Shown here piece after piece: positions 49,993 through 59,276 of a DNA stretch of 64,000 nucleotides. The DNA is from JBBQYD01 sp942493075 (GTDB taxonomy: Bacteria; Verrucomicrobiota; Verrucomicrobiia; Limisphaerales; UBA8199). Both the position numbers and the translations under genes were made by a program. The notes beneath the pieces are model-generated. The model worked only from the letters and a program-made list of their open reading frames with translations, had not been told where the DNA came from and searched no databases. The stretch lies in the NCBI GenBank assembly GCA_942493075.1, contig OW818681.1:4402001-4466000 (forward strand), in the 5' to 3' direction. Numbering within the stretch: position 1 is the first letter of the stretch; each line of letters starts with the position of its first letter.

Positions 49993-50330
49993 GTGCTAAC
50001 GCTTGCTCTGGATCACCGAACGAAAGTTCTGGGCGAACAAGCGCATTGAAGAAAGCCTGTTAGCCTCACGGGGAAAAGTCGAGAAAATTTCCTCTGCGTC
50101 CGGCGGCTCTTTCATCTGCTCTCAACCAGGTCATCTGCGAAGGGAAGCATCCACAGAGTTCGCAGATCACGCAGGTAGCGAAAAGATAAACAGTTGGGCC
50201 TGGAATCTGAGAACGTCCGTCCCGTTTGTCGTCTTAATTTCCAACGGAGGATAGGAAGCCATAGGAAGCCGCTTCGCCAGATTACTGAGTTGCCTCATAG
50301 GGTGGAATCTAGTTTAATCTGGGGTAAAGA
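49993..50330. other. intergenic region without a gene
   Basis: A 338-bp divergent spacer. The only notable feature is a tandem GGAAGCCATA GGAAGCCG at about 50256-50273. No gene, tRNA or strong terminator is seen. It probably holds the promoter of the plus-strand polysaccharide operon. Confidence 0.45.
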
Positions 50331-51866
50331 ATGGCAAGTTCGTCAGCAGCTTCCCGCGCTCAAGCTATTTATGCGCTCGTGCTGCCTTTGGCCGTGTTGG
50401 TTGGTTATCTTTTAGCCGATCCTGCAGGCTTGGGCAGCATCGCATTTATAGTACTGCTGCTGATCGTTCTTTGCGTTCCCCTCCTGATGCGCTGGCATCA
50501 TCCGCTGCTGATTCTGAGCTGGCATGCAGCCATCAATCCATTTTTCTTACCAGGACGTCCTTACTTATGGATGATCATGGCGGTGTGCAGCCTGTTCTTT
50601 TCCGTGCTGAACCGGATCGTAGAGCCGGAAAAGGGAATCAACTATGAACGCTCCATCGCTCGCCCACTACTGGTTTTGGCATTGGTCGTCATCGGCACAG
50701 CCTTGGCGTGCGGAGGATTTGGCGTCGCCGCGCTTGGCTCCAGCACCTATGGCGGAAAGGCCTATTTTCACATTCTCGCAGCAATCATTGGCTTCTTCGC
50801 CCTGTCGAGCGTCAGGCTGGCTCAAGAGCGCGCTCCCCTGCTCGTCGCGCTTTTTTTTCTTAGCGGGCTCACTGCCCTGATACCGAATGCCGCTTACGGT
50901 GCTGGTCCCGCCTTCAATTTCCTGTTTTATTTTTTCCCGCCTGAGTTCGCCATGGAACAAGCCCAGGCAGATTACGCAATTATGCCTGGGATTTTCCGCA
51001 TCTTTGGTTTAGTAGCCAGTTCGTTAGGTCTCTATTGCTTCCTACTAGCGAGGTATGGGATCAAAGGCACGCTGACTCACCCGATCCGGCTTTTGTTGTT
51101 CCTGGCAGCATGGCTGGGCTGTGCTTTCTGTGGATTTCGGTCCATTTTGATCTTGTTCCTGTTAATTTTTGCCCTGCAGTTTTGGCTCGAACGCCTGTTC
51201 CGCACGCGACTCTTTCCCGTACTCCTGGCGATATCCCTTGTTTCCGTGGCCCTGGTGCTACCGAACACCAGACACCTACCCTCAGTAGTGCAACGCACCT
51301 TCAGCTTTTTACCAATCGAAATTGATGATGCCACACGAGCAAGTGCACAAAGCTCCCTTGAATGGAGATTTGATATCTGGGAGGTCGTGATCCCACAAAT
51401 TCCAAAGTATCTTTGGCTCGGCAAGGGGTATTCGATAGATCCGGCGGATTTGAATATCGCGGGCTTTGGCGCTTTGCGAGGAAATACCGCAGAGCGAGCA
51501 ATCTTAGCAGGCGATTATCACAATGGTCCACTATCCGTAATGATCCCCTTGGGATTCTGGGGAGCGGCAGGTCTTCTATGTTTCTGGATCACCACTTTGC
51601 GATACATGTACAGGCATTATCGCAACGGCGACCCCGCGCTTAAGGCTGTGAATACACTGCTGTTATCGCTATTTTTGGCGCGTATCTTGTTTTTCGTGGG
51701 TTTCTTTGGGTGCTTTTATATGGACCTTTTCTATTTTACGGGACTGGCCGGGTTGAGCGTCAGCATCAACGGTGGACGCGATCCTTTTCCGCAGGCAGAA
51801 GCCGTTCCCGATCAGTCGTTTGACCGGGCAGAGTGGACCCCACTCTACCGCAGACACGGAGTTTAA
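50331..51866 (+). CDS. O-antigen polymerase/ligase-like membrane protein, copy 1
   Basis: The product has 511 residues and about 11-12 membrane segments. A large periplasmic region near residues 325-410 contains WRFDIWEVVIPQIPKYLWLGKG and AGDYHNGPLSVMIPLGFWGA, where the GDYHNGPLS motif occupies the place of HN in Wzy_C proteins. The next gene is a clear paralogue. Expected role: polymerisation or transfer of lipid-linked repeat units outside the inner membrane. Subfamily assignment is uncertain. Confidence 0.75.
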   Translation: MASSSAASRAQAIYALVLPLAVLVGYLLADPAGLGSIAFIVLLLIVLCVPLLMRWHHPLLILSWHAAINPFFLPGRPYLWMIMAVCSLFFSVLNRIVEPEKGINYERSIARPLLVLALVVIGTALACGGFGVAALGSSTYGGKAYFHILAAIIGFFALSSVRLAQERAPLLVALFFLSGLTALIPNAAYGAGPAFNFLFYFFPPEFAMEQAQADYAIMPGIFRIFGLVASSLGLYCFLLARYGIKGTLTHPIRLLLFLAAWLGCAFCGFRSILILFLLIFALQFWLERLFRTRLFPVLLAISLVSVALVLPNTRHLPSVVQRTFSFLPIEIDDATRASAQSSLEWRFDIWEVVIPQIPKYLWLGKGYSIDPADLNIAGFGALRGNTAERAILAGDYHNGPLSVMIPLGFWGAAGLLCFWITTLRYMYRHYRNGDPALKAVNTLLLSLFLARILFFVGFFGCFYMDLFYFTGLAGLSVSINGGRDPFPQAEAVPDQSFDRAEWTPLYRRHGV

Positions 51867-51874
51867 ATTTAAAT

Positions 51875-53422
51875 ATGAATGACTTTAGAGCTTTACTTCG
51901 CAGCCTTGTGACCTTCGCCATTGCTCTGCCGATGGCCATCGTCATCGGCTACATGCTGGCGCAGGACCTGAGTTACACCAGCCTCGGCATTATCGTAATG
52001 TCCATTGGTTTTCTAACTCTCCCCTTGATCTTCAAATGGCATCACCCGCTCCTGATTCTCAGTTGGAACATGAGCACGATAGTTTTTCTGCTCCCTGGCC
52101 AGCCTCAGTTATGGCTCCTGATGTCTTTCGTGGCTGCGGGCTTTGCTCTCATGCAACGAGCTCTCTATAAAGAGAGCCAGTTCATGCACGCGGTCAGCAT
52201 CACTCTCCCCTTGCTCTTTTTGGGACTGGTCGTCATTGGAACCGCAATGTTGACCGGCGGTCTCGGGATGAGATCGATGGGTTCGGGCTCAGCGGGCGGG
52301 AAGCGTTATTTAATGATCGTTGGAGCTATCGTTGGCTATTTTGCGATTACGTCTCGGCAAATTCCACGCCACCGGGTGTGGGTTTACATCGGTCTCTTTT
52401 TCCTGGGTGGGCTAACCAACCTGATGGCGGATGCCTACCCGTTTGTGCCTGTGAATTTTCAATTTCTATTTTGGATTTTCCCTGTTCAGAAGAACGCAAT
52501 GGCAGTAGCAGGATCGGATTTCGTAGGCAATGTCATTGGCCGCTATTTTGGTGTCACCATAGGTTGCCTTGCGATTTGCTTCTACCTAATGGCACGCACG
52601 GGCCTGCGCACCATGTTGGAAGGCCGAAAAGTATGGCACCTCGCATTGTTCCTGATCGCGGCGGTGACGAGTTTGCTGGGAGGCTATCGCAGTTCATTCA
52701 TTCTCCTGGGCATCACTTTCTTTTTCATGTTCTACCTGGAAGGTCTGATGCGGTCACGTTATTTGCCGATGTTTGCTGCAATAATCGTGTTGCTTTCGGC
52801 AGCGGTCATACCTTTCGGTGACAAGCTTCCCATGGCCATGCAGCGGGCAATCAGTGTGCTGCCCTGGGTGGAGGTAAGCCCAGTAGCCCGTTTTGACGCC
52901 AAGGCCTCCACAGAATGGCGCTTAGCCATCTGGAACGAGTTGATCCCACAGGTTCCGCAGTATTTTTTCCTGGGCAAAGGATACGGAATTGCAGTCAATG
53001 ATATGACTCTGACTCGTGAACTGGCTCAGACGAGCAACATAAAAAGCGCTGAAATGGCCAGCCTGGCGGGCGATTATCATAATGGTCCGCTGTCCGTGCT
53101 GATCCCTTTCGGTCTCTGGGGGGCCGTTGGTTTTTTGTGGTTTCTTTTTGCCGCGTGGCGAGGCCTGCTAGACAACTACCGGTATGGGGATTCTGAGTTG
53201 CGAAATGTAAACGCGCTGCTGCTGGCACTATTCTGCGCGCGCACGTTGTTGTTCTTCACTGTGTTTGGAGGTTTTTACGGCGATATGATGCACTTTGCTG
53301 GCCTGGTCGCACTTAGCATAAGCCTCAACGGAGGCATCCGCAGACCTGTTCTGGCACCTGCGCCCAAACAGGCGGTCAATGTCAGATTGCGCATACCAGT
53401 GGGTGCTACTATTGCGAGGTGA
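51875..53422 (+). CDS. O-antigen polymerase/ligase-like membrane protein, copy 2
   Basis: 515 residues from ATG 51875, eight bases after the preceding stop. It has the same topology and motifs as copy 1: WRLAIWNELIPQVPQYFFLGKG, AGDYHNGPLSVLIPFGLWGA and a final FYGDMMHFAGLVALSISLNGG. The two diverged strongly outside these motifs, so the duplication is old or the pair was acquired together. They could be two polymerases with different linkage specificity or a polymerase plus a ligase. Confidence 0.75.
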   Translation: MNDFRALLRSLVTFAIALPMAIVIGYMLAQDLSYTSLGIIVMSIGFLTLPLIFKWHHPLLILSWNMSTIVFLLPGQPQLWLLMSFVAAGFALMQRALYKESQFMHAVSITLPLLFLGLVVIGTAMLTGGLGMRSMGSGSAGGKRYLMIVGAIVGYFAITSRQIPRHRVWVYIGLFFLGGLTNLMADAYPFVPVNFQFLFWIFPVQKNAMAVAGSDFVGNVIGRYFGVTIGCLAICFYLMARTGLRTMLEGRKVWHLALFLIAAVTSLLGGYRSSFILLGITFFFMFYLEGLMRSRYLPMFAAIIVLLSAAVIPFGDKLPMAMQRAISVLPWVEVSPVARFDAKASTEWRLAIWNELIPQVPQYFFLGKGYGIAVNDMTLTRELAQTSNIKSAEMASLAGDYHNGPLSVLIPFGLWGAVGFLWFLFAAWRGLLDNYRYGDSELRNVNALLLALFCARTLLFFTVFGGFYGDMMHFAGLVALSISLNGGIRRPVLAPAPKQAVNVRLRIPVGATIAR

Positions 53423-53485
53423 ACGGCGGCTCTATGATCCAATCACGACGTGGCCGTTCATATCCCTAACCGGGGGCCTTCATGT

Positions 53486-54760
53486 ATGAGAGTTCTCTGG
53501 TTCACCAATACCCCGTCGCGCTATAAGCCAAGCAGCCACCCTTACTATGGGGGGGGGTGGATTGATTCCCTGGAAGCGCTGATTCAAGGTCATGAGGACG
53601 TTGATCTGGGAATTTCATTTTATCACCCCAGTGATACGGTCAAGGTAATCAGAAGCAATCTCACCTACTACCCGATCCTGAGGAAATCGGCAAAACGCCG
53701 ACCACTAACTCATCTCCTGCATTCATGGACGGGGCACGTGGAATCCGAGACCTCCACCCTGCCGAAATTATTGTCTGTGATTGATGATTTCTCTCCAGAT
53801 GTAATTCATGTGTTTGGAACGGAGGGGCCTTTTTCGTCCGTTCAAACCCACACAGAAATCCCTGTCGTTATCCATCTGCAAGGGTTGATCAATCCTTGCA
53901 CCAACGCATTCTTCCCACCGGGACAGAGCAGGTCCTCGCTACTTACTTCCCTTTCCCTCCTCACGAGAAACCTTCTGGCATTAGGGCCTTTCTCCAGTTA
54001 CCAGAGGCATCGGCAGGGAGCTCTGCGGGAGGCGCGTAACCTCCGCCAGGCACATTACGTAATGGGGCGAACGGAGTGGGACCGTCGAGTGGCGCAATGG
54101 TTTAATCCGAACGTCGAGTATTTCAAAGTCAACGAGGTTCTCCGCACCCCTTTCTATCACCCCGTCCCCTCACGCCCCTCCTGCCTGAATCCCGGACCGG
54201 TACGTATCGTTTCAACCCTCTCACCCATCCTGTTCAAGGGAATCGATGTCATCCTCAAGACAGCCCGACTACTCCAGGCTGAAGCTAAACTGAACTTCGA
54301 ATGGACCATCCTAGGGATCTCAGAGTCTGATCCCATTCTGAGGCATTTTGCCAGATCTACCGAAACCCAAACTGGCCAGCTTAGCCTAAAGTTTGTGGGT
54401 GCCAAGTCGCCTGAAGAACTGGCCATTTTGCTCCAGAACAGCGACATGTTTGTTCACCCGTCCTATATCGACAATAGTCCAAACAGCGTTTGCGAGGCCC
54501 AGATTTTGGGCGTGCCTGTGATTGCTTGCCGTGTGGGCGGCCTTGACTCCCTGATTACGCATCAACAATCAGGCATCCTGGTGCCCGCCAACGGTGTCTT
54601 TGAACTGGCCTCATGGATCATCCAGCTTTCCCGTGATCCAACACTCGCGCAGAGGCTCGGGAGTGAGGCCAGGCGGCAGGCCCTAATTCGGCATGATCGC
54701 CAAGCGATTGTATCCGGATTGTTGGAGGTTTACCATACTATCAAGAAGGAACCCAATTGA
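53486..54760 (+). CDS. GT4-family glycosyltransferase
   Basis: 424 residues from ATG 53486. It is a GT-B fold enzyme: N-terminal MRVLWFTNTPSRY and GGGWIDSLEALI, DVIHVFGTEGPFSS in the acceptor half, STLSPILFKGIDVILKTARL at the donor domain start and SYIDNSPNSVCEAQILGVPV in the place of the EX7E motif. It probably adds a sugar to the growing repeat unit in the cytoplasm. The next gene overlaps its stop. Confidence 0.88.
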   Translation: MRVLWFTNTPSRYKPSSHPYYGGGWIDSLEALIQGHEDVDLGISFYHPSDTVKVIRSNLTYYPILRKSAKRRPLTHLLHSWTGHVESETSTLPKLLSVIDDFSPDVIHVFGTEGPFSSVQTHTEIPVVIHLQGLINPCTNAFFPPGQSRSSLLTSLSLLTRNLLALGPFSSYQRHRQGALREARNLRQAHYVMGRTEWDRRVAQWFNPNVEYFKVNEVLRTPFYHPVPSRPSCLNPGPVRIVSTLSPILFKGIDVILKTARLLQAEAKLNFEWTILGISESDPILRHFARSTETQTGQLSLKFVGAKSPEELAILLQNSDMFVHPSYIDNSPNSVCEAQILGVPVIACRVGGLDSLITHQQSGILVPANGVFELASWIIQLSRDPTLAQRLGSEARRQALIRHDRQAIVSGLLEVYHTIKKEPN

Positions 54761-55380
54761 GGCGACTCATTGTCTATACAGTAAAAGGCTTCAAGAGAAC
54801 TCGAACATCAATTCTCCGTCCGCTGGACTGGATGCTTACTTATTTGGTGTTCTATGGTAATGGCATTGAGTTCTCCTCTTTCAAAACCTATGGGGTTCCT
54901 CTTGTAAATGTGGGCCTGGGGGGGAAATGCCGATTCGGCAAGAATTTTCGAACGAACAACCGAGAGATTTCGAACCCCATCGGTCGATTCCACCGATGCA
55001 GCATCGTCGTAACTCAGAGCGGTCGTCTGAGTATTGGTGACAATGTTGGGCTAAGCGGTGCTGCAATTGTGTGCCATGATCGAATCGAAATCGGCGACCA
55101 TGTTCAGATAGGAGGCAATGCGGTAATCTATGATACAGATTTCCACAGTCTCGACCCGAAAGCTCGCCTGCAACGTTCCACGGATGTTCTCGCCACAAAG
55201 ACGAGAGCGGTTAGAGTGGGAGATCATGCATTTATTGGATCTCACAGCACAATTTTGAAGGGAGTGACGATCGGCAAAAACTCCGTAGTTGGGGCGTGCT
55301 CAGTGGTGACAAGGGATATTCCCGACAATGAAGTCTGGGCGGGAAACCCGGCTCGATTCATAAGAAAACTGGCCGTCTAG
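54757..55380 (+). CDS. hexapeptide-repeat acyltransferase (LbH)
   Basis: 207 residues from TTG 54757, overlapping the previous stop as TTGA; no ATG is available at the right place, and the N-terminus MRRLIVYTVKGFKRTR fits. Left-handed beta-helix repeats lie at about 88-200: RLSIGDNVGLSGAAIVCHDR, IEIGDHVQIGGNAVIYDTDF, then IGSHSTILKGVTIGKNSVVG and VWAGNPARFIRKL. DTDFHS supplies the catalytic His seen in galactoside/maltose-type O-acetyltransferases. It probably acetylates a sugar of the glycan. Confidence 0.87.
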   Translation: MRRLIVYTVKGFKRTRTSILRPLDWMLTYLVFYGNGIEFSSFKTYGVPLVNVGLGGKCRFGKNFRTNNREISNPIGRFHRCSIVVTQSGRLSIGDNVGLSGAAIVCHDRIEIGDHVQIGGNAVIYDTDFHSLDPKARLQRSTDVLATKTRAVRVGDHAFIGSHSTILKGVTIGKNSVVGACSVVTRDIPDNEVWAGNPARFIRKLAV

Positions 55381-55517
55381 CGATCACTCATATGACTTCC
55401 ATAATCGATGGTCATCCGAACCTCTGGAAGCTCCGGGGGGCTCCGGGGAGCGCTTCTCTAAATTCCCTTTACCAGCAAACTCTCAGCTTGTAAGGTCCCT
55501 TTGACTTCGGAAATCGT

Positions 55518-55940
55518 ATGCATAATGTTGACGACTGCAAACTAATAGAACTGCCGAAAATGAGTGATCCTCGCGGCAATCTCACTTTTCTCGAAGGCGA
55601 AAAGCACATCCCATTCTCAATCAAACGGGTGTTTTATCTGTATGATGTTCCCGGAGGCGCGGAACGGGCCGGGCATGCTCTGAAAGCCTGCCATCAGTTC
55701 CTGATCGCAATGTCGGGAAGCTTCGATGTGATCGTGTATGATGGGAAGCAGCAAAAACGATTTCATCTCAACAGATCGTATTACGGCCTGCATTTGCCCC
55801 CCATGGTTTGGCGGGAAATGGATAACTTCTCCTCCGGTTCCGTCTGCCTGGCGCTCGCCTCGGAGCTCTACGATGAGAACGATTATTACCGAGAGTATAG
55901 TGCTTACCTGAAAGCACAAAGCGGGAACGAAAAACAGTGA
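55518..55940 (+). CDS. fdtA: dTDP-4-oxo-6-deoxyglucose 3,4-ketoisomerase (FdtA/QdtA, WxcM-like cupin)
   Basis: The product has 140 residues, a typical size. A cupin fold with DPRGNLTFLEGEKHIPF, IKRVFYLYDVPGGAERAGH, the active-site region ALKACHQFLIAMSG and YYGLHLPPMVWREM. FdtA/QdtA move the keto group from C4 to C3 of dTDP-4-keto-6-deoxyglucose, before transamination. The following aminotransferase and acyltransferase complete the Fuc3NAc/Qui3NAc route. FdtA and QdtA (galacto or gluco product) cannot be told apart here. Confidence 0.87.
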   Translation: MHNVDDCKLIELPKMSDPRGNLTFLEGEKHIPFSIKRVFYLYDVPGGAERAGHALKACHQFLIAMSGSFDVIVYDGKQQKRFHLNRSYYGLHLPPMVWREMDNFSSGSVCLALASELYDENDYYREYSAYLKAQSGNEKQ

Positions 55941-57046
55941 AGGTTCCGTTTAACAATTTCGGCGCGGCCTACGACGAGTTACGCTCTGAGCTTGACGGAG
56001 CATATGAACGCTTCATGCGGTCAGGGTGGTACGTGTTGGGAAAAGAGGTGGAAGCTTTCGAACACGAGTATGCCGCATATTGCGGGACTAATTACTGCAT
56101 AGGTGTTGGCAACTGCCTCGACGCGCTTCACTTCATTCTCCGTGCGTACGATATCGGGCTTGGGGACGAGGTCATAGTTCCCTCGAACACATACATCGCA
56201 ACCTGGCTTGCGGTTTCGTATGCCGGGGCTCGACCGGTCCCCGTGGAGCCAGTCGAATCCACGTTCAACCTCGATCCTGAGAAGATTGAAGCAGCGATCA
56301 CCCCGAGGACAAAGGCCATTGTTGCAGTCCACCTGTATGGGCAAACCGCAGATATGGATCCGATCAATGAGATCGCCCGCAGACACGGGCTTAAAGTCAT
56401 TGAGGATGCAGCCCAGGCGCAGGGTGCAGGTTACCGCGAACGCAAAGCCGGGAACCTCGGGGATGCAGCCGGCCATAGTTTCTACCCGACAAAGAACCTC
56501 GGCGCTTTTGGTGATGGTGGCGCTGTGACCACGAACGATACAACCGTAGCCGACCGGGTAAGAGTGCTGCGCAACTACGGCTCCAGGAAACGCTATTACA
56601 ACGAGGTTAAAGGCTACAATTCACGCCTCGACGAGCTGCAAGCGGCTTTATTGAGAGTGAAGCTGCGCAGGCTTGATGAATGGAATGGGCGACGTCAGCA
56701 ACTCGCGAGTTTCTACCTGCAAGCCTTGAATCAAGTCGCCGGGCTGGTGCTCCCCAAGGCACCCGGTTGGACTAAGCCAGTCTGGCACCTGTTCGTTGTG
56801 CGAACGGCCAGCCGTGACAAAGTGCAAGAGAAGCTTACTGCTGCGGAGATCGACACTCTGATCCACTATCCCGTACCCCCGCACCTCTCTGAAGCCTATA
56901 AGGACTTGGGGTATGAGCGAGGGGCCTTTCCAGTGGCTGAGAAGCTGGCAGACACGGTGTTCAGCCTGCCCCTCAATCCGCATCTAAGTCAGCAGCAGTT
57001 GGCCTGGGTCTCCGCGATCCTTGCGGAATCAGGCAATCAAGCCTGA
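55937..57046 (+). CDS. fdtB: dTDP-3-amino-3,6-dideoxyhexose aminotransferase (DegT/DnrJ/EryC1 family)
   Basis: 369 residues from GTG 55937, overlapping fdtA's stop (GTGA). PLP enzyme: YCIGVGNCLDALHFIL, VIVPSNTYIATWLAV, IEDAAQAQGAGY (Asp) and the Schiff-base Lys in HSFYPTKNLGAFGDGGAV. It aminates C3 of the keto sugar produced by FdtA, using glutamate. Position between FdtA-like and acetyltransferase-like genes is the main reason for the specific name; the family call is certain. Confidence 0.87.
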   Translation: MKVPFNNFGAAYDELRSELDGAYERFMRSGWYVLGKEVEAFEHEYAAYCGTNYCIGVGNCLDALHFILRAYDIGLGDEVIVPSNTYIATWLAVSYAGARPVPVEPVESTFNLDPEKIEAAITPRTKAIVAVHLYGQTADMDPINEIARRHGLKVIEDAAQAQGAGYRERKAGNLGDAAGHSFYPTKNLGAFGDGGAVTTNDTTVADRVRVLRNYGSRKRYYNEVKGYNSRLDELQAALLRVKLRRLDEWNGRRQQLASFYLQALNQVAGLVLPKAPGWTKPVWHLFVVRTASRDKVQEKLTAAEIDTLIHYPVPPHLSEAYKDLGYERGAFPVAEKLADTVFSLPLNPHLSQQQLAWVSAILAESGNQA

Positions 57047-57660
57047 TGACTAGTACTGCACGGACCCTGGAACGCGTTTTCGAAAGGCTGCAGCGCATTT
57101 CGAACAGGTGGGGTTCGAGATGGAGGCGCTACTGCTTCATAATACGAGAGGCGCCTCTCCACCGATCTATCGAGGTAGCACCGTCGTGTGTTATTAGTGT
57201 GCCGATTTCAGGGGGAGGGCGCGGTCACGTCAGAATCTGCGCCGATGTCCATCTTGGCTTTCCGCTTTCTCACAGAATCGGAACCGGGTCGATCACAATT
57301 CAAGCACGCACGGAGGAGTCGGAGGTTATCATAGGAGAAGGCACCTACATCAATAACAACAGTGTGGTTTGCGCGGTTAAGCGCATAGAGATAGGCAAAG
57401 GCTGTCTGATAGGTGATTCCGTAGCTATTTACGATTCCGATTTCCATTCAACAGATCCCTCACTTAGGCTTTCAAGCCAAGGCCTTTGCGCGCCGGTATT
57501 GATCGAAGACAACGTATGGGTCGGGAGCCGGAGCATGATTTTGAAAGGCGTTGTTGTGGGTAGAAACTCCGTAATAGGAGCGATGAGCCTCGTAAACAGA
57601 CCCATTCCTCCGAACAGCTTTGCTGCGGGGGTGCCGGCAAAGGTCATAAGAAGTATATAA
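57046..57660 (+). CDS. hexapeptide-repeat acyltransferase, possibly FdtC/QdtC-like N-acetyltransferase
   Basis: The product has 204 residues; its ATG shares a base with the stop of the aminotransferase (TGATG). Left-handed beta-helix repeats run from about 85 to 198 (VIIGEGTYINNNSVVCAVKR, IEIGKGCLIGDSVAIYDSDF, VWVGSRSMILKGVVVGRNSV, AAGVPAKVIRSI). DSDFHS holds the presumptive catalytic His. By position it would N-acetylate the 3-amino sugar, but its longer N-terminal region (1-80) is closer to O-acetyltransferases, so the role is provisional. Confidence 0.78.
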   Translation: MTSTARTLERVFERLQRISNRWGSRWRRYCFIIREAPLHRSIEVAPSCVISVPISGGGRGHVRICADVHLGFPLSHRIGTGSITIQARTEESEVIIGEGTYINNNSVVCAVKRIEIGKGCLIGDSVAIYDSDFHSTDPSLRLSSQGLCAPVLIEDNVWVGSRSMILKGVVVGRNSVIGAMSLVNRPIPPNSFAAGVPAKVIRSI

Positions 57661-57684
57661 ACAACATTAGAATGCGAGCGCTCA

Positions 57685-59247
57685 GTGACTAACAGGAACA
57701 CCGAAGCAGACAGCCGTCCCGGATCTCAGCCGGGACAACCGGTTAATAGTTACGGGCAGATTGTTAGGTCTTCCGCGTTGATGGGTGGCGCAACCGCCGC
57801 AGGCGTGGTTCTTGGGATTATCAGAACGAAGGTTCTGGCGCTACTGTTAGGTCCCTCGGGGATGGGAATACTCGGGATACTAACCTCCACCCTGGAGATT
57901 AGCAAAAGCATCACGAGCCTGGGCCTTAACGAGAGCGGGGTTCGCCAGATTGCTACAAGTGTTGCGGCGGGGAATGATCTTGCAGTAGGCCGAACCGCGG
58001 TAGTCATAAGAAGGGTTACCTCAGTGCTGGCATTCCTGGGTGCGACACTGCTCTTCCTGCTCAGGGTGCCGATATCAAGGCTGAGCTTCGGTACCGAAGC
58101 ACTTGCCGGGGCCATCGGCATTCTTGCCTTGGGGCTTATTTTTACCGTTCTGAGCATCAGCCAAACAGCTTTGCTGCAGGGTTTGAGGAAAGTCCAGGAT
58201 TTGGCCAAGGTGACAATCTTCGGTGCCGCTTGTGGAACCGTCTTCAGCATTCCGATCGTCTATTTCTTTCGGGAGGCAGGAGTGGCGCCTTCTCTGACGG
58301 TCGTAGCGGCGACTGGATTTTTTACAACCTTGTGGTATGCACGCAAAGCAGGCGTGGCCAGGCCCAGTATGAGTTGGTCAGCCAGCGTCGCCGAGGCATC
58401 TGAATTGCTTAAGCTCGGCTTCGCATTCATGACGAGCGGAGTTATGTCGTTGGGTTCGGCGTATTTGGTCCGCGTTTATGTCTTGCGCGGTTTGGGAGCA
58501 GACGCGGCGGGGTTCTACCAAGCGGCATGGACAATAGCAGGAATGTATGTTGGCTTTATTCTTCAGGCAATGGGAACTGATTTCTTTCCCAGGCTTACCA
58601 TGGTTTCGACTAACAACCCGGCCTGCAACAAACTCGTAAACGAACAGGCGGAGGTTGGGCTTCTGATCGCAATCCCAGGGGTTCTGTTTACTCTCTCGTT
58701 CGCACCTGTGATCATCTATGCGTTTTATTCGCCCAAATTTGGGCCGGCCATTGAACTGCTACGCTGGAGCGCCCTTGGAATGCTTTGTCGGGTCGCATCC
58801 TTCCCGGTCGGCTATATCATCATGGCTAAGGGCAGACGCAGCCTGTTCATCCTGGTGGAATTCATCGCTAATCTTACTTACCTTGTGCTTGTCTGGAAAT
58901 GCGTTGCCTGGCTGGGACTCCGCGGGACCGGAATCGCGTTCCTGGGCATGTATCTAGTCGCGTTCATTTGCGTGTATTTCATCGGAAGACACTTAAGCGG
59001 GTTCCGATGGTCCCGGGGAGCGAAACGTCACGCAGCAATCGGCGTCCCGTGTGTTCTGGGCATGTTTGTTCTTCAGTTTCTGCTTCCCACAGCCGCTGTG
59101 GTGCTGGTTGGAATGCTGGTCACAGTTCTTTTGGCCTTCTATTCACTGAAGCAGTTTCTCCGGATGCTTCCCTGGAACAGTATCCCTGGCATGATCCGAA
59201 GGCTCTTGACGAGGTTCGGGTTGCATCACTGGTCGGAGACTCGGTAA
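57685..59247 (+). CDS. Wzx-like O-antigen/polysaccharide flippase
   Basis: 520 residues from GTG 57685. After a polar N-terminus, SYGQIVRSSALMGGATAAG opens as in O-antigen translocases of the MATE/MVF superfamily, followed by about 14 membrane segments. VLGIIRTKVLALLLGPSGMG and VRVYVLRGLGADAAGFYQAAW are family-typical. It flips the undecaprenyl-linked repeat unit across the inner membrane for the polymerase-like proteins upstream. No ATG is available near the start. Confidence 0.88.
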   Translation: MTNRNTEADSRPGSQPGQPVNSYGQIVRSSALMGGATAAGVVLGIIRTKVLALLLGPSGMGILGILTSTLEISKSITSLGLNESGVRQIATSVAAGNDLAVGRTAVVIRRVTSVLAFLGATLLFLLRVPISRLSFGTEALAGAIGILALGLIFTVLSISQTALLQGLRKVQDLAKVTIFGAACGTVFSIPIVYFFREAGVAPSLTVVAATGFFTTLWYARKAGVARPSMSWSASVAEASELLKLGFAFMTSGVMSLGSAYLVRVYVLRGLGADAAGFYQAAWTIAGMYVGFILQAMGTDFFPRLTMVSTNNPACNKLVNEQAEVGLLIAIPGVLFTLSFAPVIIYAFYSPKFGPAIELLRWSALGMLCRVASFPVGYIIMAKGRRSLFILVEFIANLTYLVLVWKCVAWLGLRGTGIAFLGMYLVAFICVYFIGRHLSGFRWSRGAKRHAAIGVPCVLGMFVLQFLLPTAAVVLVGMLVTVLLAFYSLKQFLRMLPWNSIPGMIRRLLTRFGLHHWSETR

Positions 59248-59276
59248 ACTCGGAAAGTAAAGCTCACCGCGCTACG

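Noticed and set aside
58899..59276. N-terminal extension of the GT2 frame
   Set aside because: The extension overlaps the flippase gene in another frame and does not resemble a glycosyltransferase; the ATG at 59277 gives the normal GT2 start.
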